Origin: Chamaea fasciata
Lineage: Eukaryota; Chordata; Aves; Passeriformes; Sylviidae
Assembly (NCBI GenBank): GCA_029207755.1
Contig: JARCOQ010000007.1
Coordinates: 37,529,656 to 37,593,655 of the forward strand
DNA length: 64,000 nt
Direction of reading: 5' to 3'
Shown: in pieces, positions 43,668 to 56,999 of the stretch
Layout: the number at the start of each line of letters is the position of its first letter
How positions within the stretch are numbered: position 1 is the stretch's first letter
Made by a program: the position numbers and the translations under genes
The notes under the pieces: generated by a model
Told to the model about the DNA's origin: nothing
The model's input: only the letters and a program-made list of their open reading frames with translations
Databases searched by the model: none

Positions 43668-46350
43668 CTGTGGTTTTGGGGGTTTTTTTTGTCACTGAGA
43701 TTAGACAAAACTGCTCGCACATTGAATTGATCCCATGCAGTGCAATTTCTGTTGAGGGGCACATGAAGAGAAGTTGGCCCAGTAGCTGATCTGGGTTATT
43801 TAGTCAGAGTTTACAGTGATGAGTCAGTCTGAAGCATATACATCTGCTCAATCAAATACAGACCATGCTGGATTTTCTTTGAGTCGTTCATTTGACAAAT
43901 GTGATGACTCACCCCTGTGGCCAGTATTCTGACTTATCCCCTTAATATGAGAATCCTTTGGCCCCCACCTTATTTTCTTCTGTCTTGATACTCAACTCTA
44001 ACAGAAGACCTTAAAAGCTAAGGTAAAGAGGGTAATATGCAGGCACTCTTCTGATGGTAGATCCCAGGTAAGAGCAGAATTGGAAAGAGAGGGTAGCTGG
44101 CTGATGAAGACTCTGGATGTCTCCCCAGTTGACAACACGTGAGTGAGTCATGATGTGTACAGGTGATGTGAACAGCCCCACCACGGTGTCTCTGCTCATG
44201 CTCAGACCACTTCAGCCAAGGTAGATGAGGGCTGGAGTAAACTGGTCGCTTGCTCTGCGTACAAAGCAAGCTTCAGTTTTGATTTCATGCTTTTACAGGA
44301 TGCTCCAAGCCTGCTGAGTTCTACATCTGGAAGAGAGCCAACCATACTACATCACAGCCACAGAACACAATCCTTAGCGAAATGCTATACTCCAGGGAAA
44401 TCCTCTGAAAGAAGAGCTCCTCAGGCTCAAGCCCAAATGATAATTCTCCATTGTCCCACAGATCCAGGGACGGACATGTTTTAGGTGGACACCACTGTCC
44501 AAAATACCTGTGCTGGGGCTTCACACACAAGGGAAAGTGAGATACTGACAGAATTTTTACATCTCTTAAAAGTGTAAGGCATATAAATATGCCTGTTTTA
44601 TATAAAGCATACATGTAGAGCAGAAGTAAAGGAAACAAACTTTAAAGGTGGTAAATCTAGTGTGTGCTTTAGTCTTGCTCTCCTTGGAAGACTTAGGACA
44701 GCTGGAAAGTTATTTGGATTGTTACCATACAGTTGCTAAGCATTCATAGCAAGGAGGAAAATTTTTGTTACTAGTACCAATTTAGTGCACAATTGATAGA
44801 AAGAAATTGCTAGTTTCAGAACCTTATGAATTAAGAACCAACAATTATTTAAGTTTTAATTTCCAGTCATCCAAGAAGTTCTTAGACAAAAAGCAAAGGC
44901 AAGGGCAATCCCAAGACTACCTTCATACATGGAACTTATAGACTACAGTGTGGTCACAGATATAAAGTTGCAAAACTGCTTATATCCACATAGTTTATTG
45001 TTCTATAGGAACACTTTCTAGTGATTCAATGTATCAGTATATCCCTCTAAATGTACCCATGTTTAAGGTTGAATTGGCATAAATATCTCAGCCTAAAATA
45101 CATTTTAAAAGTTTGCATCCTTGTTATAATTACAGAATATTGCAAAACATTCCATGTAAACCCAGATTTACAGAGACAGGAACACTTAAACCAACACACC
45201 AGCCACTGTGTTGCCCCCAGAAATCAGAAAGTTACTTTAAATGGCAAGCTACCTTTAGTGCAAAAAGAAAAGAGTTATCTAGAGCTCTGCCTAGTCCTTA
45301 TTGGATGCAGTGGATAAGACCCCTCCTTAAAAAGGGCTTTCAGTTACACTCTGTACCACTGACTCATTTGAGGGACAGTGAAATAAATGCAGCTGATAAT
45401 GAGAAAAAGGAGAAAATGTGCAAGGTATTTATTTTCCACCTTATCCTGTTAAGTATCCCCACTAAAGTCAGTACCAAGAAGAAAGGTTTAAAAGGTCAGA
45501 TCAAGTTTTAAAATGCCCATGCCTTCACATTACTGCCCTGAATTGCCTTGATTTTTATTTTCTAATGTTTGTGAGTGGATGTGAGTTGTGCCTCTGTGAC
45601 AAAAGTGAAGTTCAGTGAGAGAATTTCCATCTTCATAAGATGGGTTTTTAACCATGCAAGGCATATGCATGACCACAATTCTCCATTTCTTGCCTGTTGT
45701 GCAACTGAGAGTTTAGCAGCAAAAGGAGTTACAACCTCAGCATTATCTAATACTTGTGCATGTTGCATGCGTACATGCTTGGATAACGTTTAGCAGCTGA
45801 CACAAGTTGAAATGAAACACTTCCTCCCCCCCACCCCCAATAATAATTCTTTCACACCGTCTAAAAGAATCTCCTTGGCAGGAAGACAGTTTGTCAAAAA
45901 ATCAGGAGGAGGAAAGGGAAAGGTATTCCAGGAAACACAGCTCATGTCTGTGCCAATGGTAGGATTCTCAGTGTGTTCTACAACAGCCCATTAGTACAGC
46001 CCATCTCTGAGTCCAACACATAAGGATTAATCCTAACGCTCATGTAAAACCTGGTTACAAAAAGTAGTGACTTTCCAAATAGCTTTGCAGAACCAAGTGG
46101 AAGCAGTGCACTTCGTCTGGCAAAGCTCAGTCTGACTGTGCGAATGAGGAAATGCTGCCAGAGGAGTTTTATTCACTGCCGTTAATTTGTTTCTATTAGG
46201 CTGACATTGCCACCCTCGTGGGTACCACTTCAGAGGCTGGCCTGTCAGTGGGATTTGGATGGATTTTGGCACTAACAGTGGGATCTGGAAGAAAAACACT
46301 TTTGGGAACTACACATTTTGTGCCTAAACCATGAACAGTTTGGTGATGGG
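43668..46350. other. Intergenic: no supported feature
   Basis: No recognisable gene. The 132-codon plus frame at 45113-45511 and the 105-codon minus frame at 44321-44638 show no homology that I can recognise and no promoter or splice context. Confidence 0.7.
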
Positions 46351-46975
46351 GGTCTCTAGTGGGCCATGACCTCCGTATGGGGTGTTGCAGTGGGCCATGG
46401 CAGCCGTATGGGGGAAGACGGGGGATAGTTAAAGCTTAACCAGAGCGGGCTGAGGGGCAGGGGCAGCCCTTGCAGCTCACCTGACCATCTTGCAGGGGTG
46501 TGCAGGGGCTGGAAGCTGCCACTGCTCAGGCCTGCTGCCTGAGGAGGGAGGCTCAACGCTGCGGCTGCCACGGGAAGTCCATCACCTTGGCCTCCTCCAC
46601 ACATCCATCCAGCATGTTTCTAAATGTCTCCAAAGGGCACGTCGGGAGGCTGGGCAGCGCTGGGGCTGCTGCTGGCCCCTGCACAGCAGTTGTGCACCAC
46701 CAGCACACCATGGAGCAGCTCACCACCTGCTCCAGGGAGGCCCATGACCCTCCCCACCTTTGAGGCCTTTGCCAAAATTGGGTAGGAAGCGTCTCTTGGC
46801 TCCAAGCCAGGCAAAAGCTTTGAAGCCTGTGGGTTATGGGCGCTGGGTTTGGCCACCCCTTTAGCCGACAGTGTAGGAAACAGCGCTTGGTTCAGCACTG
46901 TAAGCTGTGCTGTTCCTCCTGCACCAGCCGGATCACGTCCTGGGCTAGCATCGGTGCGTGGTATATATAAAACCT
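46350..46975 (+). promoter_or_regulatory. GC-rich patch ending in a TATA box: candidate promoter or LTR-like element
   Basis: A GC-rich block of about 600 bp sits in AT-rich intergenic DNA. It opens with a two-copy tandem repeat (agtgggccatgacctccgta at 46358 and agtgggccatggcagccgta at 46389, 31 bases apart) and ends in a canonical TATATATAAAA at 46962-46972. That arrangement could be an RNA polymerase II promoter firing rightwards, or the U3 of an unrecognised LTR. I see no TG...CA boundaries and no coding frame downstream. Confidence 0.35.
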
Positions 46976-49900
46976 CACGGAAATTAAGAGGTCCTTCTGC
47001 TGAGAGTCATAAAATGTAATCAGTTCCAGTGGGGGTCAAACAACAAAATGCTCCTGGGAATAATTTGGACTTTGTTTCTTCAGTTAAACCAGAATGAATC
47101 TACTAGTGATTCATATTTCAATGGTGTATAGACCTTGTGCCTGTGACCATCCTTTGTTCTAAAATTAAGTCTGTCCCTTCTCTCTCTTTATTTTGTAAAC
47201 TATCAGTTCATAAGGATTTAGGGAAAGATAAAAGCTCCTGTAAATTGTTATGGTTTCACAGTGTTAGGGTATGCAGAACAGAACTTTCCTGATTTTTTTT
47301 AACACATTCTACTCCTAAATCCTACTCTTAGATGTATCGTAAGCTTTGCATGCAGACCAGACTATGAACTAGTTTAACTAGAGTTATTTTGGCATCAGTT
47401 TAGTGGCTGTGCTGTGAACTGCCAGGTGGACACACTGAGAAACAAGGTGTAAACACTACATTAGCACATTAACACAGTTTTAAAGGTTTTTAGTTAAGTA
47501 GGAGTTAAAAGGGGTCTAGATGAACCAGTGAAAACTTTGTGCATAGACTAGTTTTTCCTTTTGTCTGGATTTTGCTTGTGTAGGAACTTTGCTTAATTCT
47601 GTATCAGATGACTGGTGTAAGTATATGCTTGTCCCACTAAAGGGAAATTCACCTTGAAGTATCTGAAGTATGTGTCCAAGTATGCTTCTCTCCTACAGTA
47701 GTAGTCAAGATAAAAATCCATCCCTGTCAGCTGACTTACACACTGTTTCCTAGCTAACTTTCATGGTTTTTCCTTTACACTTAAGTGTAATATATTAGTA
47801 TCTTTGACAATCAATAGCTATGTATTTCAAGAGATAATTGTTTTCCCCTGGATGAATATGTTCTAAAGCTTTTGCAAAATGTCTGCAAGGGGAAAAGCTT
47901 GTGTTTGAACTTTTAAAGAAATTGAATGAAGAGTCCACAGTAAGATGAAAAATAATCAGAAGGATGGAATGTGGAATATGAACCCACATAAGTTCAATCA
48001 TACTGAAATTATCCTGGTGTTCATTATGAAACCTGATTACTTTTTTCCTCATAAAAATAATATGGATGAGTAAGATCTGCAATTTTTCTGAAGGAATATG
48101 GGCAGAATCTTTGAAGATTCAGTGGTGCACAATATGTCGAAACATTGGAGCAGCTGTAAGATCAGAACCCAAAGGCCAAGAAGCAAGGATGCAGTACCCA
48201 GGAAGGTGATTAAGATAAAATAAAAGGTGCTTAGATGGGTTCCATTGTAGTTGCTATTTAAATAATCCTATCTGAACTTCACCGCTGTACAAAAAAAAAA
48301 ATATAATCAAGTCTTGCAGGTTACTTGTGCTTATGCAACTTGAAAACAAAATCTATCAGTTAAGCCAGGTCCTTGGCACTACTCCAACAGTTCAAAACAG
48401 GTCTAGAGCCAGCTTAACTGCCCCAGCCATACGTATTTTCACTTCTCCAGAAACAGCTCTGCCAGGCATAGGCCGGCTGAGAAAGTGTACACTTCCCTAC
48501 TTCTGAACTCTGACTCCCAAAACATAGACAAAGAAACAAAAGGCATGGGAAGCATGGACCTGCTCTGCAGTGCATTTCTGCCTCCAGAATTCTCCCCCTG
48601 GCCTAGGAACAGCTGATTAATTCTTTAAAAAACAAAACAAATTCCAAGAGAATTAAACAAACTGTTTGTCATATCTTTCTTCCTCTTTTTAAAATTATTA
48701 TTACTATTATTATGGTGGTTTTTTTATTTTGGTTTTTGTTGTTTTTGTTTGTTTGGTTGGTTGGTTGGTTGGTTGGGTTTTTATTTGGTTTTGTTTGTTT
48801 GTTTTTTTAAAATTCTTTGTCTTTGGATATAGGATAGAATAAGCATTGAGAAACTATTGAATGTCAGCTGACAGGGTTTGGTCATGTTTGCTTTCCCTTG
48901 GTCTTTAGTGAATCATCCAAGGTATCATTTTAGAATTCCTGTTGCTTCTTTTATACAAACATGCTCTCAAGCTTCTGCCTGATGAGGAAGTAATGACAAA
49001 TTGTGAAGTAATAAAAAGGAGTCAACATTTCACAATGTTGAAAACTGTTAATATTCAACATCAAAAAGTTTTAATCTGTTGAGAGTCATCTCCTTGATTT
49101 ATACATCTGGCTGCCCTACTGTCTCTTTTTTGAGGCTAACAGGAGTCTGCTCTGAGCTATGCGCCTTTGTGCAGTGGTTACTCTGGACACATGGAGGTAG
49201 CAGCTCTCCAAAGCAAGGGGTTGAACCATTGCTGAAGGCCTGAGCAAGAAGCAGTCCAGGCAGTACATGTGATTTTCCCAGGCTGATGCGAATGAATTAA
49301 GAGCAAAGACACTGCCTCTAGGAGCAAAAAAACCCACCAGTCCCAAAACAAAACAGAACAAAACCTCCAACCCTCTGTCTAGCTGTTGCCTAGAGCAAGA
49401 GGATGGAAATTTTGGTTTTGTGTTCTTGTTGCTTAGAGTGATGTAAAACCTTTGCGCTTTTATAACTAGCAACAAATTCTGGGACTGACTGGGTATTACA
49501 CTGTGTGAGAAGGAAGAAGAAAGAAAAGAGAGAAAGAGTCATTTGGGGCACTGAATGGACCTGAGGACTAAGCACAGAGTTTGAGAAGAAGAAATTTCTT
49601 ACCATCTGTTTTTTTAAAAAGACTTGAAGGGATAGAGTTCCTACTGCCCTATTATCCTCCTGATAGACGTATTAATTCAAACTTTCCAATAATAACTTCT
49701 TATGCCAGGAAGAAAATGTTTTTTTTCCTTTTATAACAATCAGGTGTTTAGTGGGAGGAACGCTCAATGTGCATCTAGGAGATAGGTGATGCCAGTTATG
49801 AGAAAAAGAGGACTTCACACCCTCAAACTAAACCTGTTTGGTTGCCAGTACAGTAAGCAGCCTGAACAGTGCAGAGATAGGATTATAGTGACTTGAAGTG

Positions 49901-52900
49901 TAGTAGGTAACACATAAAACCCCTTATCTAGACACACCATAAACTTGTCTGGCTCGCTTAGCAAAATGGCCAATGTTCTCCAGACTCAGGCTTGTCCCTT
50001 TCTAGGTTTGACTGAGAGGGGAACAGATCAAGGACACCTGAGAAAGATGCTGATTTCAACCTGTTTAAAGCTGCTTCACTGGCGTAAATGATCACATTCT
50101 GTCCTCTTTTTCTGCAAGTGCATGAAACCCTGGGTCAAAGAACAATTTTCATCTGTATCCTATTTTAGAAGGTTAGGTAGTGACAAGGATGAACACGTGA
50201 CAGCCAAAATATTAAAAGGAAACACAGGTACCTGTTTGAAATTACTCTTTTCATCATTTCAACATTCACCTTCTAATTTCCTCCATCTCCTTATCACTTT
50301 ATGTGAACCTTGTCTCCAAAAAAGATAAGAAAAATGTTATGCACCAGATGATTCAGATGACTTCCTATTCTGACACTGCAAAGAAAGTGGTATATAGATG
50401 TTATCTGTAGAAGGTGAACTTCACCTGATTTCAAAACATTTATAAAATTTCTGTTAATGTCACTCATTTCAGCTTTGTTTTTGTTTTGTTTTGGTTTTTT
50501 ATCTCTGAACTTGTTACAGTTGCCTAGAACTTGTAGTTCCAGAATAATTTAGATCATGAGGAAAAAGAAGTTGTTGATGTTACTTTAACTGCATCCTTAT
50601 CAATGAGAAACACAGTTTGGCATTGAACTGTCATATCCAGCTTTACAGCAGTAGTGTACATCAAAAGTTAGCTTGCTCTGATGTTATAAAAAGTTTTCGT
50701 GGGAGAAAGAAGTCACAATTCCTTGGGATATTTATAGTATTTAAGAATGCTTTTAAGTCACTTGCAATGGCAGATGCCATTGGGTACTCTGTCATAAGTG
50801 GTTTTCTTATTCATAACAAGTAATGCATATTGTAGTACATTTCAAACCAGGCTCACATTAAACTGTGTAGAAAAAATAAAGACCATGTCTGTATTACTGT
50901 ATGAATTCCATTTGGATCTTGTTAATGCCATGTTGCGTTTTTTGTTTTGAACACAGTTCTTAAGTGGGGTTTTTAGCCATCGATTTGATTGTATGGACTG
51001 CATGATGGATTTCATTGGATTACTTCTAAAGCTCCAACACAGGTATCAATAACTAAATGGTGTTACCATCAGGTAGATAATGGGCTTGTTACAACAGAAC
51101 TAACCTTTGAATGGCTTGGGCAACAGGTCTGCAGAGTAAGAGTCCTGTTCTTCCCAGTGCTGGCTCCCTTCTCCCTTCCACAGGCTTTCTCCTCCTATCT
51201 CTACTACACAGCCTCTCCCCAGGAGTGCATTCTCTTCCCGCAGGGTATGTAACTGTGGTTGCTGCCCCTGCAAACATTGAGAGGGCTGCAGTGCATCCTG
51301 GTTTGGGTTAGAAAAGCAAGAGGGACTTGGAGGACCACTGGGAACTCAGAAGGGCTGGGATACCTGTTCTAGAATCTAAACAAGCTCCACTCACTGGTCC
51401 AGAAGGATCCCAGTCATGGAGTCAATGGTTGTCAATGTGCTGGAAAGACAAAGTTAGAAATTACTAACCTGTAAGTGATAGGATCAATTCACAACATCAC
51501 AAATCTTCCTGGAACAGGAGCAGGCCACATTCTAACAAAAATTGCCAAATTTGGTAAGATCTGACATTTCATTCTGGCTTCTCCAGATTAGAAAGCCCCA
51601 CTCCCCTGGAAATGACAGTGGCTTCTCACACGGTATGTGTGAGGTTCCTAGCACTACTACAAGAGTTTTCAACTTCTTTCACACAACACATTTCTGTCCT
51701 GTATGCACCAGTCCCACTTGCTGTCTCTAGCCTTACCTTTGCTTCCAGCCCTGATCCCTTCCAACTTCTGCTCCTCACCATCAAGTCATAATCATCCCTT
51801 TAAATACGTATGCTCAGTGGCCAGATTTTCTTCTCGAATGTCTGTGGTCATTGATTATTCTAAGTTACACTGTAATTGGGAAGTAATAAGTGATTTCACA
51901 GCTGTTGAAAAACTTCCAAGAAAATAAATTTGGAACTTCAGGGGCATGTAGATAGAACTATTTACAGTCATTGTTAAATAGGTTAAAAAATAGGTCAGTT
52001 CTCTTTCATTTCTACTCTTTCCTCAGCCATTTAACATCACATGTGAAGATTTTAATTTTGTAAGTTACACAGCTCCCTTAACCAGCAGTTTCCCCCCATC
52101 TCATAAAAATCAAAGAGTCTGGGCTGGGAGCTTCTCACATGTTGAGGCCTCTAGTCCAAACTCCATCTTAAGCACTGTTAGTATGATCCACACTGGAAGA
52201 TGAAGCTCTGCTGATTTCTGAGTGGTTCTTTTCCTTGTTTGGTTTGGGTTTTTTTGGTTTTGCTTTTTTTTTTTTTTAATTTTAATACATTTAGGTAGAA
52301 CTAAGCAGATAAGACTCTGTGTGGTGTGCCTCAACATGCCACTTGAGTCACTCTGGCTTCATTAAAGCACTGAATTGACACCCGTCTTAGTTTACAGTTC
52401 TACTTGTTGCTGCTGAGTCCTCCCTACCGCAATTATTCCACAGCCTCATAACTCAACAACCTGTCCTTTTTCCTGTCAACACAGCTTTTCTCTAAAGAAT
52501 GCTGTTGACCAAACAAATATCTTCAAAGAGGATGAGACTGCTATTGCATGCGTAGCTTTTTTTAAAAAGTCAGTCATCTGCTGAGGTGATGAGAATTTGG
52601 GGAATTCTGTGCTATAAATACATGGATGTTTACAGTACACGTATGGCTTGCTTGTAGACAAAGTCAGCACTCAGGAGACTTCAGCATATAGATAGAAATA
52701 TAAACAAGTGATGTTTAATTCTGTCCTAGTGAATTATGTACCAGACACAGAGACTGGAGGCTCTGAGGATTATTTTTGAACAGTCAGATGTTTGAATTCT
52801 ACACCATTTTAAATGCTCGAGATGAAGCAGGGGCTGGAAAAGGCAGATTCTGGTAGCAAAGGAAACCTTTATCTTGCTGCTAGCCTACAGTTTTCACTTA

Positions 52901-55440
52901 TTGCCTTTGATTATTCTTGACCTGTATATTAGGTATGGCTTATTCAGGTGTTTCTCAAGGGCAATGAGTGTTTTGTTTCAGCAAATTGTAAAGGTTACTA
53001 AAAGGCTGACTCCTAGAAAGTAACAATTAAGTATAGAAATGTAGATTTCATTTACAGAGAAGTATTTTTGAGATGTATCATCACTCAGAGAACAGACTTG
53101 GGTCGGTATAAGTGTATAAGCTAGTTATTAAGGGCTTTCTCATGCTAGGCATGGTGTAGATCTGATTAAGTTAGCAGGAATTCTGCCACTCTTGGGTGAC
53201 AATGACCTCGAGCCCTGAACTGAAAAATAGGAACATCTTAGCATGAGAGTAGCTATTCTGAATAATTGAAGTAAAATATTAGAAAATTTCAGGATAAATG
53301 GAAGGAGCAGACCTCAGCATGAGTAATTAAAAAGAACTACAGTTGTCAAGCTCTAATTATTATGCAAAAACTGAGAAGCTTAAAAAATCCTTAATGTTAC
53401 AGTTACCATTTTCAGTCTTCTGACCACCTTATTTCTAGATGATGGCATGATTAACATCTAACTGTGGAGACAGCTCAAATTTCTTTTAATACTGCTTTAC
53501 TGTTAGCAATACTATCAGCCCTAGCAGAATCTCTAAACCTTGTTTTCAGCCTATTAGTACAGGAATAATTTGTTTCTCAACTGTTACTTTGAAACATATT
53601 GATTTTTCAGCCTACACATGCTTTTACTTGTTTGTGATCTTATCTTACTCCAATTTCAGAAACACAATTCACTGCTAAGATAAAGAATGCAAAACTATTC
53701 ACCCAGTTTGGCTTCAGACAAGCAAATGGAACTCAACACAAACAGAGTTGTATCCAAGCATTATTTGCCTGACTTCTTAATATTTCACTACTTTGTAGAA
53801 AAAGCAAGTTGGGTAACAAGCTGTTTTGACTTCACTTCCAGTACACTTTCTGGTTTCTCTAGTCTCCAAAGCCAGGAATCCAGTCTAAAGATGCCACAAC
53901 GCTTCAGCGTGCTTAAGGCAAGACAGTGCTGTGTTCTTTTTCCATCTTTGTTGCTACACTTTGGAATAAAATAAAAGTTTTATTATACTGTATAAAATAA
54001 AAGCAGTCTAAGATGTTACCTAAATCCTCTACACTTATTTCATATGTGATTTATGCTTAGAGGAAAGAACCTTGAGTTGGAACTGGTTACATTTGTTTTC
54101 TGCTGAAACAAGTTCTCAGCTTGAAGCATGCCATTGGAAGCACCCTGCTTTGACAAATTTTCAGCAATCAGACCTGAAGCCAGTCTCCCCAAAATGGCAC
54201 ATGCCACCCACCAGGTCTCTGGTCTCCAACTTGCTGGCAAATGGCCTGTGCATAGAGCATCCAGATGGTCCATCTCAATATCAGCCGACACAACTTTTTC
54301 AACAATTGTGATTTTTCTAGGAAAAACTCAAGCCTCGCAAGTGTCCATATCAGCATGAGACTGTTGCTCCATTGTGATGTAGGAAACGGGATCATCTTTG
54401 TAGAGAGCAGTTTCTTGACTGCTCTGAGTTATTGAACTGGCAGCTTGAAAGCCAACCTCCCACAGCCCCAGAAACACCCTGAGAGTCTGCAAGCCTGAAC
54501 TGTGGCCCTGTGTGAGACTGCACTTTCTAGCTAAGTAAAATCTTTTGATTCACTGTCTTCGTTTTGTAGCAACTTGTTTGTCTGCATCAGTACTAGGGAG
54601 GACAGGACCTGACTTTTTGAACAACTTTTACATGCCCCCACCAGGCCTTGATACTCCTTGCCCATGTTATGCAAGGCTGGCCCACCAGTGACATGTGACA
54701 GAATTGTCTGGTGAGATCTACCACCACCTTTCTTTATAGACAGGGCCACTCTTCCAATGCCAACTGAATGGAAAATGTTTGTCAATTTCTGTTTTCTTTT
54801 CATTTCCTCTGCACAGATCTGGAGAGTGCCTGCCTATAAATACTTGCTTATTGGGACTTGGGAAACTACCGTCTTCTACCGGGATCATGTTTCGAGTCAT
54901 ATTTTGCCATGGAAACAGAGGGGTAATTAAGGACCTAAATTTAATTTTTCTGCATCAGCATCTCAGTCATTCATTCATGTGACCAGGTGGAAAAGCCTCA
55001 TCACAAAATAAAGGCTGTAGTCTAAAGTGATGGTTTCAGAGAAAGCAGGATCCCAAAGCTAAAGGGCTCATGGTGTAATGGAGATAAGCAATCTTTTCCA
55101 AATCAAAAAAATGGTGTAGTGATATCCACCAAATATGATAGGCAAATTTTCAATTCTTACTAAGAAAATCTTTTCAGTCAATTCTGAATGTGTTTCAGAC
55201 TGGTCTATGAATCAAAAAAATATGTATTAAAACAGAGACTAGAATGTGTGACTGAATTCCAATTCAGTCTTTGCAACTGAATTCCAGACATCATAGAATG
55301 ATTTTCAATATGTTATTCAAAGCAATGGAATATGTATTTAAAAGCAAGCTTAATCTTGACTGCATTTTGAATGAAAACATTTGGAAATTCATGCTAATGC
55401 ATTTTTTTATTACACTTTAATTTTTTACAGTATTCAAAAA
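46976..55440. other. Intergenic: no supported gene
   Basis: AT-rich sequence with simple repeats, including a (GGTT)n run at 48755-48775. No exon, RNA gene or named transposon is recognised. Confidence 0.7.
48755..48775. repeat. Short (GGTT)n repeat within a T/G-rich tract
   Basis: Five ggtt units lie within about 90 bases of T/G-rich low-complexity sequence (48718-48810). Confidence 0.85.
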
Positions 55441-55455
55441 AGCTATTGGAAATTA

Positions 55456-55500
55456 AAGGCTGCAATCCTGCAAATATCATCATTAACTTTAATTAAACCA
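55456..55500. repeat. Remnant of an ancient amniote interspersed repeat
   Basis: The string ggctgcaatcctgcaaatat followed by cattaactttaat resembles a diverged repeat common in turtles, crocodilians and birds (GATCCTGCAAA...CTTAACTTTA). I recall the pattern but not a family name. Confidence 0.35.
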
Positions 55501-56439
55501 GCAGCATGCTGTTAGGGGCTGCTAAATACCAAGAATTAATATATGTATATTTTCTTAAAAGTCTTTGCTGAACGAGTACAAAGCTATATCAGCATTAACA
55601 ATGAAATCATTCCAATTTTTCAGGATGCTATTGAAATTATCATGAATTTATGAATATACACATTAACCAAAACAACCAGCCAAAAAAATGGTTTTGGGAA
55701 AGACCAGACCTTTGTTTGACAATATACCACATGGAAATGCTTAGAACTCCCTGAAATGGATGTAAAAGATTTGTTGTGAAGAGTTTGCTGTGCTTTTGAG
55801 AAGTACAAGAGACAAAGATTATCACCAAAAAATTCACCATGTGTTTCACAGCCCCTAGAGAACACCAAAAAATGACTTTAGAGAGAGCACATAGTTTCTA
55901 TCAGCTTTAGTAAACCTTGTAATAAGTCTCTCTGTATTATCTTAAAGATTATTTAAGAAACTTAATCTATAATAGTAGTTAACAGTACAGTCATTCTTGA
56001 GTAAGAATTACTAATTTCTTGGTGCTGTTAATAGACGTTTGTTAATTGGAGAATGGTGATCAGAGAAAATGTCAGAAACAATTTTTTTTATCTTGTGCTT
56101 TGCTTGGCCCTCTTTCCTCTTCTGGGTGAAAGAGTAGTGACAGCATTTCATTCTTTGTTCTCACTGCTCCATGAAATTATTATTTTGTGTGTGATTATCT
56201 TTCAGTCCAGTTTGTACCTCACTCATGACACAAGGGTGGTAGGAGCATTCTGCCAGAAGGCAAAGGGAAAAAAAGCTATGGAAGGACTATCTAAGTGAAA
56301 ACGTTTGAAAGTCAAAGGGAGGGCACGTTTAACTTCACAAAAGAAAATGCTGGTTTCTGTTGCAATGTTGGTTACACAATCACATAAGGTTTTATTTTTA
56401 AAAGCAAGTAAAAAAATTATAGTGCATCAGCTCCTTGAC

Positions 56440-56510
56440 TGGTGTAAATCAAGACGGTTTTATTGACTTTGATGGAGCTATGTCGATTTATACCAGATGA
56501 GGATTTGGCC
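56440..56510. repeat. Palindromic ancient interspersed repeat, copy A
   Basis: The arms CTGGTGTAAATC (56440-56451) and GATTTATACCAG (56485-56496) are inverted repeats matching at 11 of 12 positions. The centre (attgactttgatggagcta) and the trailing gaggatttggcc fit the palindromic repeat seen widely in turtle and archosaur DNA (GGTGTAAATC, TTGACTTCAATGGAGC, GATTTACACCAG, GGATTTGGCC). No family name is recalled. It may derive from a DNA transposon because of the nested palindrome. Confidence 0.5.
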
Positions 56511-56867
56511 TACTGTATAGAGATATTTTTATTTCTCTTCTCACTCTATCAGTTAAAGAAAGGGTAATAATCAGCAAGCTGGAAGCAATTATGTGTGTGT
56601 GAGGAGGGGGTAGTTTCATAATAGCTAACTTGATATTATTTCCTGTAAAATGCATCAGGAGAATAAAGCCTGGAGCCTACTGACCAGTTTGTTTTGTAAA
56701 GAAATATTTGTTCAAATCTGTTTATAATAATTTGTCAAATTATGGGCAGACTCAGCTGAAGCACTTGCCTTCCACTGACACCAGAGGCAGCAGTTCTGGA
56801 GCTGATCAGGGCACCAAGTGGCACCCATGGGAGAAGACCCAGGCAAAATTTGGCTTTCACTTGCATC

Positions 56868-56946
56868 TGCGTCAATCTGGAATAATTCTACCAAAATCAG
56901 TGGAAATATTTTCTATTTACAAGTGTGCCTAAAAGCAAAATTTGGC
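56868..56946. repeat. Palindromic ancient interspersed repeat, copy B
   Basis: The string tcaatctggaataattctac, then aaatcagtgga, then tatttacaagtgtgcc and agcaaaatttggc follows the same consensus pattern as the copy about 400 bp upstream (TGGAGTAACTCCACTGAAAT, TTTACAC, GAGCAGAATTTGGCC), but is more diverged. Confidence 0.4.
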
Positions 56947-56999
56947 ACCGTCTTCAACTGAGCATTTATAAGCTGTTTCTGGCAACAAATAAGATGGGG

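Noticed and set aside
45113..45511. 132-codon plus-strand frame in the intergenic region.
   Set aside because: No homology, promoter or splice signals are recognised, and the length is within chance expectation for this amount of sequence.
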